This document shows, one piece after another, positions 23,290 through 34,697 of a stretch of 64,000 nt of DNA; the first letter of the stretch is position 1; each line of letters starts with the position of its first letter. Below the pieces are notes generated by a model. The model saw only the letters and a program-made list of their open reading frames with translations. It was not told where the DNA came from and ran no database searches. Both the position numbers and the translations under genes were made by a program. The stretch is from Xanthostigma xanthostigma. Taxonomy: Eukaryota; Arthropoda; Insecta; Raphidioptera; Raphidiidae. The DNA lies in the NCBI GenBank assembly GCA_963575645.1, contig OY754466.1:20314001-20378000 (forward strand). Reading direction: 5' to 3'.

Positions 23290-25484
23290 CACTATTAATG
23301 TTGTTTCAAAAAGACCCAACAACAGATCGAACAGAAAAGCTAATTTTCTGCATTGATTTATTTATTAATAGTTCAATCGAAAGATAGATTTCGAGTGCGA
23401 AAGTTATATAACTTTGGGAGTTTGTAGATTTCGATGCCCGGAAAGAAATGGGAAGAAATGCAAAATGTGATCGTACCTCCGGGGTCCTCTGATTGATAAA
23501 ATCGCGCTAAAAACAATTTCTTCGAAATATCTCGCTTCAGGTGCCTCATAGGCAAAAACTGTTTGTATAAAAAATAAAATAGAATAATTTTTTATACAAA
23601 ATATGTTTTATATAATTTTTTCTCAAAATTGGATGGTTCCGGTGCAGCAGCTTGCGAAATCAAGTGTTATTGAATATATTAAACTTGGGAGACTAACATT
23701 TGTAGAATCTTTAGGGCCAAGGCGTCTCAAATAAGCATAAAAATTTGGTCAAGATTAAACATTATTGGTAAAATTACGAAAATTTACCAACAATCTTGAT
23801 TAAAACAGTTTTAACAGTTTTAAACTCTTCAAATTTTTTTGTATTTTCATAGTTTTTCAGTTATTTTTAAAGAAAGGCAATTTTTTGCAAACTGGCAAAT
23901 AAACTCTCTTCACTTCAAGCTCAATTTTTTTCAAAACTAAGCACTTTAAACCGGTCAAACTTATAGGGCATATTACAAGTACATAAATAAAGTAAATTGT
24001 AAAGTGGTAGCGAACATTTTCCTTTAAAGTGGTAATTAGGGGGGGATTTTAACATTTTTTTGTCGCCAAAAAAATAGGGACCAATTTTGTTTTTAAATAA
24101 ATAAATAAATATATATTTATTGCTCAATAAGCAAAATGCACAGAATTCAAACGTGTGTTTGTTCTTCCATCTGTCCTATAACATTCACAAACAAGTTTAC
24201 AATATTTTAAAACAAACCAGTAAAAAATTGATTCAAAGAACCTAAGATTCACTTAATTTTGATACTAGCAACTTCCATAAAAAATAAAGGTTTTTTCAAG
24301 CACTTCAAAAAAAGTTCTATGAGTTTTCACCGAAAAACGCATTGTGTTTTTTTAGGTATTTCACGTTGAAACTTTCGATTTTGGCGTTTGACGAAGAAGA
24401 ACTAACCTTTAACAAGCTATTACTCCGGTAGTATTGGGTCAAGTGATATTTTAAACACAGTATTTTTTTTTTGTTTTTTATAAGTTACATTTTTATAACG
24501 AATGATTTTTTTTCATAAAATACTTATTTTCAGTCATTCATGCAAAACCGTCTGAAAACGTAGTTTTTTTGTTGAAAAATTGACGTTTCCACTCTCGAAT
24601 AAGTAAAAAAGTATTGACTTTATGTAAAAATTTTATAGAACAAAAGCTGCTTAGAATTAGTCAATCTGTCCATTCCCATACTTATTTTTAATAAAAAATT
24701 TTCATCCTCGAGAAGGGGTGGCGTCCATCCCCAGGGTAAAAGCAGCCCTCGGCACGTTGACAACTTTGAAGTAGAGGGTAAGTAGAACGTACAGCCAAAT
24801 TTTGGTGCTAATCGGTGCTGTTTGGTAGAATTGCCAGGTTTGGCCATTTTTTCTGTGCATTGACTAAAATAAATAATAGGTGTCAACATTTCAGTTTGAA
24901 TTTATAATTTAAAATCTATCTACTTTATTCTTTGACTCTCGAAGAAAGCAATATCAAATATTAACATGAAGAAGTTAAAACTCCACTTTCCCATCATAGA
25001 ACTATATTGCAATATTTAAAAACTTTGAATACTCCTTAAAAAAAGAAATTAACAACACGCAAACGAAGCGATTATGTCTGCATTTTACAGATAAAAGTTA
25101 ACACACTTAATCATTTTCACATCAAATTCATCAAATAACTTCAAGATAATGACATAAATTAGCGGCAGATCTTTTGTTGTTAAGAATATAAATTTCTTAG
25201 TTCAATACGTTCAGTAATAACATCGATTATACTCAATATAATTATTAATATTATAAATCAAAAACAGCCTTTCATCTCCTATATATATGCGTGCTGTGAT
25301 AGCCTTCGGGCTATGATTGCTATGAAGATTTGTTATTGCATATGAGAAATATCAATCAAATTAAAAAAAAATGTTGTTCGCAATGTCTATATTTTGGTAA
25401 AATATTGTTTGTATAGAATTTCATTAAGTACTAGGGCTTTTCACGAGACGAGAAGAGATTTTTGAAAATTTATCTTGCTGTTTT
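23290..25484. other. AT-rich spacer with decayed repeat text
   Basis: Near 24700-24850 'ggcgtccatccccagggtaa' and neighbouring GC-richer text look like an old transposon-derived block, giving an 89-codon minus frame without a domain. 'gatagccttcgggctatg' (25298) forms a tiny UUCG-type hairpin. No gene or bounded element. Confidence 0.35.
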
Positions 25485-25780
25485 TATTAAAAGTGCGATC
25501 TGCATACAGACGAAAGCCGGACCAGTTATAATATTGTATTGTCGACGGAACTAAAAACCGTTTAACTTACAGCTTTTTTAACTATTTCATTTTTAAAGCG
25601 TATTTGCATCGGGACGACAGCCAGACCGGTCAGTTAGTATAATATTGTATTGTCATCGGGACTATACTATACGCATGCAAAATTTCAGTTCAATCGGAAA
25701 CCGGGAAGTTGGTCAAATTTAACTTGCAAGATTTGATTTTAGAGCAGGTGAAACCAAATAAAAGCTTGTAAAAAAATGCC
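25485..25780 (+). repeat. retroelement 3' tail, two tandem units
   Basis: This is a relative of 10986-11470. Units begin near 25500 and 25608 with 'gacga(a/c)agcc(g/a)gacc', followed by 'aatttcagttcaatcggaaa' and 'aaataaaagcttgtaaaaa'. It has one unit fewer than the other locus, so unit number varies. Confidence 0.6.
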
Positions 25781-26632
25781 TGTTGACAAGGATTGGCACT
25801 GCGATCAGTTTTTTACTGTGCTTATAAATCAGAACAATTAATCAATCATTAACTAAATTACAATTACATTTTTAACAATTTTTTTCGTTTACTTTGCCAA
25901 GAATATTGGCATGAAAAAGCTATAACTTTGATTAGGTACATGTCGGTATCGACTCGATATTTTTAAACAGCTGAGAAATTTTTTGTTTAGTGCCAAGCGC
26001 TTTTAACTTCGCTTGAAAAACTAAAATCAAGCTAAACATTTTAATCTTCATTCAAACTCTTTTTGACACATACCTATTATTAAAGAATTTTATTGTACTA
26101 TTAAATATAAAATATTCTCTTTGAAAGCTTATTTTGCTATATTTCATTATACCAAACAACGTCAAACCAATGACAAGATACACGTGTACCTGTATATAAT
26201 CCTATTAGACATGGCATTTTATTGACGACATGAAACGATTCAGAGGGTTAGAAATGAGTCAGGGAAACAACTGATGAACAGGCAAACGGTAAACGGCTTT
26301 CAACTTATACGGCGATACGGATACGATAAACTAAAGGAATGCCTGTGAAAGAGGGGCGTTTAAAAAGTAAACGTTTCTCATTTTCAATTATTCTGACCTC
26401 ACCTGAGGTTCGTTTATCAGTAAAAAAGCGAATAACTCTTTTCCTATATTTGGAAAACGAATATTTTTTACTTTCGAGAGATCTTAAGTTGGGTACAAAT
26501 TAAACAACAACAGTTCGTACAATGTGTTGCTCAACAGTTGCGCCGCTGTTGACGATCTGTTGGCAATCAGTTGCGCTATGTTCGGTCCCGTGGCGGTACA
26601 CCAAAGGCAATGTTGTTCAATACTATATCTAT
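25781..26632. other. spacer left of hAT copy 3
   Basis: AT-rich, without domain-bearing frames. A GC-richer patch at 26510-26620 has repeated 'acagttgcg' and 'ctgttg' words and may continue across the hAT insertion to 27179-27300, where 'aacagttatccaactg' appears. Confidence 0.35.
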
Positions 26633-26640
26633 GTTTGTAT

Positions 26641-27170
26641 TAGTGATTTGCCGGATCGTTAAAAATGCATATCCGCGGATACGGATCTGAATACGGATAT
26701 TTGGTTTCAAGATCCGCGGATACGGATACGGATCTTAACTTTCTTAGAGTACGCGGCGGTAAATATTGCACATCGACCTTTGGAAAGAGACTATCTGTTA
26801 TGGGAAAAAGTTATTGACTTCTTTAAGAGTTAACTCTCATAACAGATTGTCTCTTTCCAAAGATCGATGTGCAATATCTCATTATAAAGATAGTTGGTTT
26901 AGTACCTTTGAGTTATGTACTATTAGTATGGTACTCACTACGATAAATGTTTGCAATATAAAGGTGCCAAATATGATTTTAAGAAATAAAAAATAATCTG
27001 AATGGAATTTAACAGTTTTTCATTATTACCTAATCATCTATATATATAAAATTTCATCTATGAATTGAAAATTAATAAGGTAAAAGATCCGCCATAAAAC
27101 TAACGGATACGGATCTTTCTTCTGCCTCGGATATCCGCGGATAGGGATATGGATATCCGGCACATCACTA
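26641..27170 (+). mobile_element. hAT-type MITE family H1, copy 3
   Basis: The ends are 'tagtgatttgccggat' (one base changed) and 'atatccggcacatcacta'. Perfect 8-bp duplication GTTTGTAT flanks at 26633-26640 and 27171-27178. It has the same internal hairpin as copies 1 and 2. The 76-codon frame inside is incidental. Confidence 0.95.
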
Positions 27171-27178
27171 GTTTGTAT

Positions 27179-28987
27179 CATAATCATAATATGTAGACAA
27201 ATTATTTACTTGGATGTTTCCAAAACGTTTGTCAACTTCCTATACAAACAAGTTCGCCAACAGTTATCCAACTGCTTAACAGACTATGTTTGCTTAGGAC
27301 TTTTGTTTATGGTGAAGAAAACCGAATTCCTGATATCGATGAAGTCAAGCGTTTGATACGGCTTCTAAATATCGAAAAAGCAATTTTAGTAGCTCGTCTT
27401 TCTAGATCTCAAATCGTTAAACTGATGAAATATAATGTTGATCTGAGGTTATTTTGCTTAAAATTGTGATTTTCTAGAAAACCTCACCATACGTTTGTTT
27501 CGGGAAATCAAGAAACGGTAACTTACTGATAAAATAAAATCCGCGATAAATGTAGTTTAGCGACAAAATCACATCCTTATATTTCGTCATCTACGATCAA
27601 TGCCAATAATGTCTCTGCAGGTACGATTATATTTAAGGGTGCAGAGACCGGGGATGTCTCAATAATGTAAAATAAGTTCGCCGTTCAAGCGTAAGCTGTA
27701 GGATTGAAGGAATCCTCATTGAGCATCGGAGTAGTATTTATAAAAAAAAGTAGACGATTCGAATTTCAGGAAGATTGAGATGATCTCTGTTTATACATCA
27801 TTGCTGTTTTTCTCTCTATAGAACTGGTTTTAAAAGGTAACTACATGAAAACTATGAAAACAGTTAATGAATATTTTCGCTGCCATAAATCAATTTACCG
27901 TAGCTTTGGCCATCCTTTGCGTGAATCGATAGATTTTAACGGTTTTATTATACGGGTAATATGACCTCAGATGCCGGTAGAAAAATAAGTGTGTATACGA
28001 CTGTGCTGTGAATAACTAATAGTAGCATTTCAATTTTATTTTAGTCAATCGATAGCACTAAGAATGATAATGATTTCTCAGCAACGGACCAGTGCTGTTG
28101 TCTTTAAAACTCTTTCACTGCGTCACACACTTTTATACAGTATTTTTAAATGTTTCTTCATTTAATATAATGTTTATTAGCAGATGAAAACTGCCGAGCT
28201 TATATAGATTACGGCGTTTCTATTATGTTTCCACAGCTCGCACTATTCAAAACAAGAATACATTAAGAATATTAATTGATACTAGGCTCAAATGGCAGTT
28301 ACGTATAGGTAACCTCAAAACATTTTGAATATACAGTAAAGCTTTACGTGACTTCCGTCACACACTAGTTCCTAGCCACTCCACCTAGTCACTCTAGCAG
28401 AAATGCGAGGGAGGTTAGTTAAGATGTCTGCACATCCGAGAAAAAATATTTTCATACAGTTAAAACTCGGAACAGACTCAATCTGTCATTTATAAGGAAG
28501 ATAGTTAAATCTTAGGGGTAAATTATTATTGAGAGAAACACTGCTTATTTGATCATACTTCTTTAATATTTTGTACATCTATAACGCCTACGAAAATGTG
28601 CCATAAAAAAATGACACGATTAAGTTGATTCCAAAAAAAAAATAATAAATGGTACCAATCGGTAAATTTTCCTTTTCTTGTTGTTTAAAAAGAATTAGGT
28701 GTTAAAAAGGAATTTGCCTTCAGGTGCATGATGATTCGATGATTGACTCATCAGTTCTCACAAATTATATCACAATTGTAAATACTGTCATTAAGTATCA
28801 TTAATGTATATTTTAATTAATATCATCATGCAAATTAGATCATCAACCACTCCTGTAAGATTGGAAATACGTAAGATGAACTGACCACATTAATAAAAAG
28901 GTGTTTTGCACACAATTAGCTGCACGAAAATATTTGAAGATGTAATTTTTAAATGACTTTTAACATTGAATTTTAAAATTAATATAT
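27179..28987. other. spacer, no gene recognised
   Basis: No frame of note, RNA or element with duplications was found. The sequence is AT-rich with scattered stops on all frames. Confidence 0.35.
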
Positions 28988-29731
28988 ATGCTGCAATCAA
29001 AACTCTTAACCAGTCAAAAGTACTATTGACTAGCAAAATCAGTCAAAAGTACTTTTGACTGAACAGGTTGGTCAAAAGTAGTTTTGACTGAAAATTATTG
29101 GTTATTAGTACTTTTGACTGCAAATTTGCGGTTAAAAATACTTTTAACTGACGCTCTTCGTCAAAAGTAGTTTTAACTGCAATAAAGCATCATTTTTATA
29201 CCACAAACTTCAATGACGTTAAAGCGTTTTAGTCTACTGTACTGTAATGGTGTTTTCTTTTCATCAAATTTCGCGTCTTCCACATCCATTGCAAACTTTT
29301 CAAATTTTTCTTTTGTCATCACATTGAAATGACTATCTTTCATATCTTCTATCGCTAAAATTCTTTGCAAAAAGCGTTCTTTTTTTCGTAGTCACTCATT
29401 TTTGTTCTAATATTAGCACGTTCTCCACTAATAATGAGTAATATAAAAGTTTATATGTGCGTTTGTCGTTATTTTTATCGACCACCTTAATTTTTTAAGA
29501 GTTTTGACTGATACAACCAGTCAAAACCACTTTTGACGGAATCACTTAGTCAAAAGTACTTTTAACCAGCTCCATTGGGCAAAAGTACTTTTAGTTTGCC
29601 CAATATAATTTTAACTGTTATTTTAGACAAAAGTATTATTGACTAAAGCATACGGTCAAAAGTACTTTTGACTGATTTTGCTAGTCAATAGTACTTTTGA
29701 CTGGTTAAGAGTTTTGACTGCAACATATATA
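28988..29731. mobile_element. element with AGTCAAAAGTACTTTTGACT palindrome-array ends
   Basis: The left end 'gcaatcaaaactcttaacca' is inverted at the right ('tggttaagagttttgactgc'), and the match continues for about 75 bp. Both subterminal regions (to about 29180 and from about 29505) are arrays of the self-complementary word AGTCAAAAGTACTTTTGACT or variants, about every 40 bp. The flanks read 'atatat' on both sides, compatible with a 4-6 bp duplication but ambiguous in AT repeats. The interior holds the start of a coding gene on minus, so this is an internally deleted, non-autonomous copy. Confidence 0.85.
29173..29440 (-). pseudogene. KRBA2-like/integrase-type transposase N-terminal remnant
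   Basis: A minus-strand ATG near 29405 (MSDYEKK) is shifted into a 65-codon frame: LQRILAIEDMKDSHFNVM, then KEKFEKFAMDVEDAKFDE and TPLQYSRLKRFNVIEV. The 'KEKFEKF...A...KKTP.QY.RLKR(Y/F).V' pattern resembles the region ahead of the integrase core in insect proteins annotated 'KRAB-A domain-containing protein 2-like', encoded by DDE/integrase-bearing transposons. The integrase core is absent; one frameshift is visible. Family recognition is from memory. Confidence 0.55.
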
Positions 29732-30036
29732 ATATATAGTAAAAAGCAACGCCATGCTGATCAATGTTTTTTGACGGATTGTTAGTTTTGATATTTTCCA
29801 AAGCGTGTAATAATAATTAATTAATTATCATCACTATAAGAGAACTTATTCAAGATTTTTTTATGATTTCCAGCTTGTTAAAACAATGTAAACATATTTA
29901 CAGTGTAGCTTGTGTTTGCTGTATTAATAATTCAAATTTCCTGAAAAAATTAACACCCAAAATCTACTGTGACTGACCCTCAGTACGTTTTGCTCGCGCC
30001 TTGTATATGTCCGCTTCTATAAAGATATAGATTTAC
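29732..30036. other. AT-rich spacer
   Basis: Nothing was recognised between the palindrome-ended element and the Harbinger relic. Confidence 0.4.
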
Positions 30037-30263
30037 TTAGGCCGTGTCCAGATGAGGCGTACTCGAGATACTAGAGCTGCATATATCCCGTCCAGATGCC
30101 TACGCGCGTTTCCTAACTCGCGCGTAAAACGCGTGCAATGAGCGGAACTCTCGACTCGCGCGTTTTACGCGCGAGCACCGCGCGAGTCGAGATACTCGGG
30201 TGCCAATTGCTGCGTCCAGTACTACGCGCGAGTCTGTTGCGAGTGGACGTATTTGATTTGAAA

Positions 30264-30410
30264 TGGAGCGTGATAACTTTGATACGGAACTTTTTATTGA
30301 CGAAATTGAAAAAAGAGTAGCCATATGGGATATGGAATCATCAGATTATTCCAATAGAGTTACAAAACGCAAGAACTGGGAAGAAATTGTAGAATTGGGT
30401 GCACGTTAAA
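30264..30410 (+). pseudogene. MADF-domain protein N-terminus (Harbinger second ORF)
   Basis: From ATG 30264 the frame encodes 48 residues including FIDEIEKRVAIWDMESSDYS and KRKNWEEI, then stops at 30408-30410. 'LI..V..R..LWD..S.DY.N...K...W.EI' is the first half of the MADF (Myb/SANT-like) DNA-binding domain, the accessory protein of Harbinger transposons. The second half is missing, replaced by DNA from the convergent gene. Not functional. Confidence 0.8.
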
Positions 30411-30490
30411 TCGTCGACGTTCTCTTCGTTGACTATGTTTCCATCGACGGTATGCAAGCCACAACACAACCGCTGTTTCCGAGTCCATGT
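30375..30490 (-). pseudogene. Harbinger transposase N-terminus
   Basis: From the minus ATG at about 30488 the frame reads MDSETAVVLWLAYRRWKHSQ, then RRERRRFNVHPILQ. Arginine-rich residues followed by 'RR.(W/F).VHP' are typical of the first about 40 residues of insect HARBI1-like transposases. The DDE nuclease domain is absent. The start codon lies within a longer open frame (30360-30599) that runs in from the terminal repeat. Confidence 0.75.
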
Positions 30491-30611
30491 TTGTAACTGG
30501 CGCCACACCGAGCCCAGCGTAGAAACGCGCGTAAAACGCGGTATCTGGACGCAATAGAAATTGAAACGCGCGAGTGGACTCGGACGTAAAACGCCTCATC
30601 TGGTCACGGCC

Positions 30612-32188
30612 TTCTGAAGGGTGTATACAATTTAGTACAGATGTTGAATTGATAATATTGAAATTATGAAAAAATGATGTTTCAAGAGGTGTACTAATGA
30701 ATATTTCTTTTTTTTATTCAAAAACAAAATTAAGTTCATATTATAATGGAACCACACTGCCTTACAATAGCAAATACGAGTACACTATATTGTCGGCAGG
30801 GTTTGGCACTGCGACTCGAGTTTTTAAAATTTGGCATTTGGAACGACCTCATCGCCGAAAACTAAATGGTAGTACAAAATTAGTTCATATTTTAATCAAT
30901 TACATTTAAAACAAATCATTAATTAAAATTGATCATTTTTCCCGTTAAATCGCAGTTTCCGTGGTCGTTCATAAGGAATTTCAATGCAATTATTATAAAA
31001 ACATCATTATATCTATTTATCGTCAGTTTACTTATGCTCTTAGTTTGAGATTAGATCTATGTTGTTTGTTTATTCGTTATATAATAGCTTTCAGTGTGTA
31101 ATATTACTTTAAATATCCGCACCAGAATCTCATCGAGTAACGGTACTTGGCAGTTGGTAGTACCTAGAGGTATCATAAATCGCAACTTCGTTAAGTTTAC
31201 AGCATTTTTTTTTATTTGATACCGGAATATATAAAAGTTGTAAATCAATTCAAACCAGTTTTCAATTTTATAAAATGGTATATTCAGCGTACTCTCGGTT
31301 TTTACGTATTATGGCCCTATGCTTAATAGTGAGAGGAAGATGGCGACAGAAATGGTCCAAAACACTTGGTGGTAGAAACGCTCTCTTTCGTGTAGTCTGT
31401 TTTTTTGTGCGATTCTTTTGGTAATAAGGGTAGGGGGCAGTAATTTTTAAGCATTTTTCACGAAAAAATGTTTGTAAATGTTTTGAAAATCGAGTCGCAA
31501 AATTTATGTACATAGAATATTATACAATATACAAGCCAGCTAATAAAAGTGTAATCACTAATCATGGTCTTCGAGTGTCATATTATTACAAAGAAGGTGG
31601 GTAAAATTCAACCTTTTTTCACCCATCATAGTCATGAAAATTCAAAGTTCTTATTAAAGCCATTTGATTATATTTATATGATAATTTATTTTAAAATGAT
31701 AAAACAAATAGCGGGTGACATAAAAAGGCCATCAAACTTCGCATATTTGTTGAATTTTTGCCATTTTAGACTATTTTTAGTTTTCATTTAAAAAAGTCTG
31801 CTGAGCGCTTTATGCATCATAATATTTTGTTGTCTTTCATATATTACAATGAATAGGCTTCTAAACTAGTATTCATTTGTTTTGGTTCATTGAGCGCTCA
31901 ACAGATTTTTTTAATGAAAGATACAAAAAGCGTCTAAAATGGCAACAATTTTACAAATATGTGAAGTGTGATGGCTTTTTTATGTCACCTGCTATTTTTT
32001 TTCTTAACATTTTAAAGTAGATGAATGTAAATGTCAGTACCTAAACTAATATTTAAATATAATTTAGACTATGATGGACGAAAAAAGGCAGAATTTTACC
32101 CACATCCTTTGATCCTATGCAACAGTAATTATTCTACTGAGTGCTTTGGCTGTATCAGGATATTTTGTTTGCTTGTGCAACCGCCCAG
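30612..32188. other. AT-rich spacer with short frames
   Basis: Frames at 30697-30909, 31268-31513 and 31564-31791 have AT-driven composition and no domain. The first part of the 123-codon plus frame (32031-32180) also looks non-coding. No repeat termini seen. Confidence 0.4.
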
Positions 32189-32400
32189 GTATATTGATGT
32201 AAACATTGACAAAAGATCAAAGCATGCCTTGCCTCGGGCATTCGACCGCAAAGGCCGTTTACTGGACGATGTCGTGATGCATGTTGGAGATCAAACTCTG
32301 CGATTAGCACTGTACAGAATTACATCGTCTGTTAAAAGTCAAGAAACACTGACTCTAAAGTTGCGCACCGATGATGGACAAGCAGTAAGGCGCGCAGAAT
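32189..32400 (+). other. candidate coding exon or element-derived ORF, unknown product
   Basis: The frame encodes YIDVNIDKRSKHALPRAFDR, then GRLLDDVVMHVGDQTLRLAL, then further residues ending at TGA 32398-32400. The base and codon balance is much less AT-rich than the neighbours. A pyrimidine-rich 'ttttgtttgcttgtg...cag' precedes 32189, and 'gca|gtaagg' at 32384/32385 could be a donor, so an internal exon is possible. Against this, 'gtttgcgcaccactg' at 32441-32455 resembles one terminus of a hAT element, so the frame may be transposon-derived. No domain recognised. Confidence 0.35.
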
Positions 32401-32811
32401 GAAGTAACTCGAGAGGGAGGAGGGAGAGTCGACTGGAAAAGTTTGCGCACCACTGTCTTAGAGATCAATGAACATACTGTCTTAGCACCAATTATTCGTT
32501 AGAGGAAATTCCCGCACCACGGAAATATTTTACTAAATTCTTTAGCGTGTGTACGGTATTCCAGACCTTAGCTAATTCATCGGCGTCCATGGCAAGATTC
32601 TGGTTTCGCGCCCTCAAAATTTAGTTGATTGACACATTCAAATAAAACAATCATAATCGCATTGCTGATTGCGTACTCCCTGGTTTGCGCCCACTGGGGC
32701 AGGCCCCGATTGTTAGGCTCTAGTAAGTGCGCTGTAGGATCCAATTATCGTCTGCTCAATATTGTAATTTTAGAGTTAACCAAATCTTCCTTTAGCTTTC
32801 ATTATATGCGA
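32401..32811. other. possible hAT right terminus and spacer
   Basis: 'ggaaaagtttgcgcaccactg' (32435-32455) is the inverse of a CAGTGGTGCGCAAAC-type hAT end. No left end or 8-bp duplication was found nearby. 'ctgtcttag' occurs at 32453 and again near 32477. The 87-codon frame at 32629-32892 runs into the Helitron end and is not credible. Confidence 0.35.
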
Positions 32812-33001
32812 CTAGCGGCCCGATTCGGCTTCGCCCGAAAATATAGATTCCCACCGTTTTTCGTCGACTTACGAAAAGAGCTTTTATTTTAACACGATAA
32901 TAAAGAGCCTATGTCTAGTCTGAAGATTTATTCTAAATATCGGATGAGTAGTTTCGGAGATTTACATCCAAATTTACAAACTTTACAACTTAATAATATA
33001 A
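32812..33001 (-). mobile_element. Helitron-like fragment, minus orientation
   Basis: On minus it ends '...cgggcgaagccgaatcggg' followed by 'ccgCTAG' with T next (terminus at 32812), the GC hairpin plus CTAG|T typical of Helitron 3' ends. Internal text ('cgtcgactt', 'cgataata', 'gtagtttcgga') is shared with 53329-53561 and 58863-59116. The 5' part near 33001 is decayed. Confidence 0.65.
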
Positions 33002-33190
33002 ATAATTAAATAAATAATATATATATTAATATCCTTTTTATATTGTATACGATATCAAACGACTCACAATGAATGTAAAAAATAAAACGTATTACAAACC
33101 ACGTAAATCTAATTTCATATAATATATAGGTATATTAATTGTTATCTGTAAGTAAAGAATTAATAATCAAAATGTAATTCATCCACTTAC

Positions 33191-33229
33191 GTTTTTCGAA
33201 TCTAAGATTATTTTGGTAGAAGTACTCAC
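33191..33229 (-). other. candidate 39-nt microexon
   Basis: On minus a textbook acceptor (T-rich tract, 'tttttttattgtttcag') immediately precedes a 39-base segment that is followed by the strong donor 'gtaagt'. The length is divisible by three. One phase gives EYFYQNNLRFEK and another VSTSTKIILDSKN, both without stops. It lies outside any recognised transposon. If real, this part of the window is intronic to a minus-strand gene whose other exons lie elsewhere. Chance pairing of splice-like sites is the alternative. Confidence 0.45.
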
Positions 33230-34690
33230 CTGAAACAATAAAAAAACAATATTTTAATTTATTATTTCTAATCGTATTTATATACAATATATATCATATG
33301 GAAAATGCTTTTTAATAAGAAGAAGTTTGACTAAACAGTAAGATATCAATTTTAGCTGAAAGCAAAAAATCAAAACTGTGTTTTGAATAGTTTAATCAAC
33401 CCTAATTTTAAGCTTGAAAAAATCGGTCAATAACTTCATAAAGCTTTTTAGAATCTGAGCAATCGATTGAAAATATCACGATTTATAAAACGCCCGTATT
33501 TAACAATTTGATGAAACAGGTTTTTAATCGCAGCTTGTAAATTAAATCAATATGCTGTAAATCATAACAATTTCCTGGTTCTCATAAAATTTCTATGCAA
33601 AAAAATCGAATATACAAAGGAGTAGAAGTCAAGTGAATAATTAGCTCTGAAATTGGTTGATCAACAGATTGACTGTTGGTAAATGCGGCATCTTAATTAC
33701 TATGTTTATTAATAAAGGTTGGGTACTAATTTAAAAATTCCAAATATGATTGCATATTTCAATACAGTATGTCACAAATTTCAAATTAAATTAATGAAAA
33801 AAAAACAGATGTGTCGGTTCGTTTTATATATTAATGTTTAAAATTTACTATCTATATACACAAAAAAATAATAAAAATTATTAAATTAAACATTTTTTTA
33901 AAGAAATTTAAAAAAAACAGTATTACCTATTTAATTTAATTTTTTTGCACGATTCCCTATAAAATTGTATTTTATCAAAGTGCGAGCGAAAATCGAGAGT
34001 AATAGTGTGCATGTAAGATCTCCAATCCGTCAACTATGATAATAAACGATAATAAACTAACTCCCTAACCAGAATAATAACTTAACTCGTTAACATTAAT
34101 GGAGTGTATTCAAATAGTTTATAGATTCATTTAAAAATCGTTAAAAATGTTTGTGTTGGGAACATCCAATTCATTTAATGGTATACTTTATTCGGTTTAT
34201 TATATTTGTATACACAATTGGGTCACACTCTCGTAAAGCTCCGCTTAACTCCAAAGTGGAGATTTAAAGACAACCAGGAAATTGTTAAATTTCACTGTAA
34301 TACATTTTTGTACACAGTAAATAATCCAAGACATGAGATGGCTTATCAGCCAAAAACAGTTCTATGAACCTTTATTCAATTATTGATCTCAGAAAAAACA
34401 AGGTTAAAAAGGTATTAAAAAGATTCATAGAGCAATAAAAAGTCAACAATTCACAGTTTACTATCAATTGTTATTTTTGAGATTAATTCCACTAAATGAA
34501 TCATGCCACTTCCAATTATAGCAGTCAGAAAATTTCACTTAAAGTACTTGACATTTTCTGTTAATGAGAAGTAATAAACTAGTAATATAGTGATCGAGGC
34601 AATAAAGACTGAAATAAAAACCAATAGAGATTTCAACACATGCTTTAAAAGAAGTAGAATGCATTTTTTTCCTCAACAGCAGTCTGTATT
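33230..34690. other. very AT-rich spacer
   Basis: Long A/T runs occur with no frame of note and no bounded element. If the microexon is real, this would be intron. Confidence 0.35.
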
Positions 34691-34697
34691 AATAACT

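Larger units (their letters stand above)
30040..30611. mobile_element. PIF/Harbinger internal-deletion derivative
   Basis: The ends 'ggccgtgtccagatgaggcg' (30040) and 'cgcctcatctggtcacggcc' (to 30611) are inverted with one mismatch. The flanking triplets are TTA and TTC, compatible with a mutated 3-bp TTA-type duplication of this superfamily. Inside are the start of a MADF-domain ORF on plus and the start of a Harbinger transposase on minus, the two-gene arrangement of PIF/Harbinger. They meet near 30375-30410, where the rest of both genes is deleted. Confidence 0.85.

Noticed and set aside
26766-26996. 76-codon frame in hAT copy 3
   Set aside because: It lies in the non-coding interior, including the hairpin, and is not open in sister copies.
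28988-29731. Regularly spaced repeats resembling a CRISPR array
   Set aside because: The units are self-complementary, vary in sequence, face inward from both ends and lie in insect nuclear DNA; they are transposon subterminal repeats.
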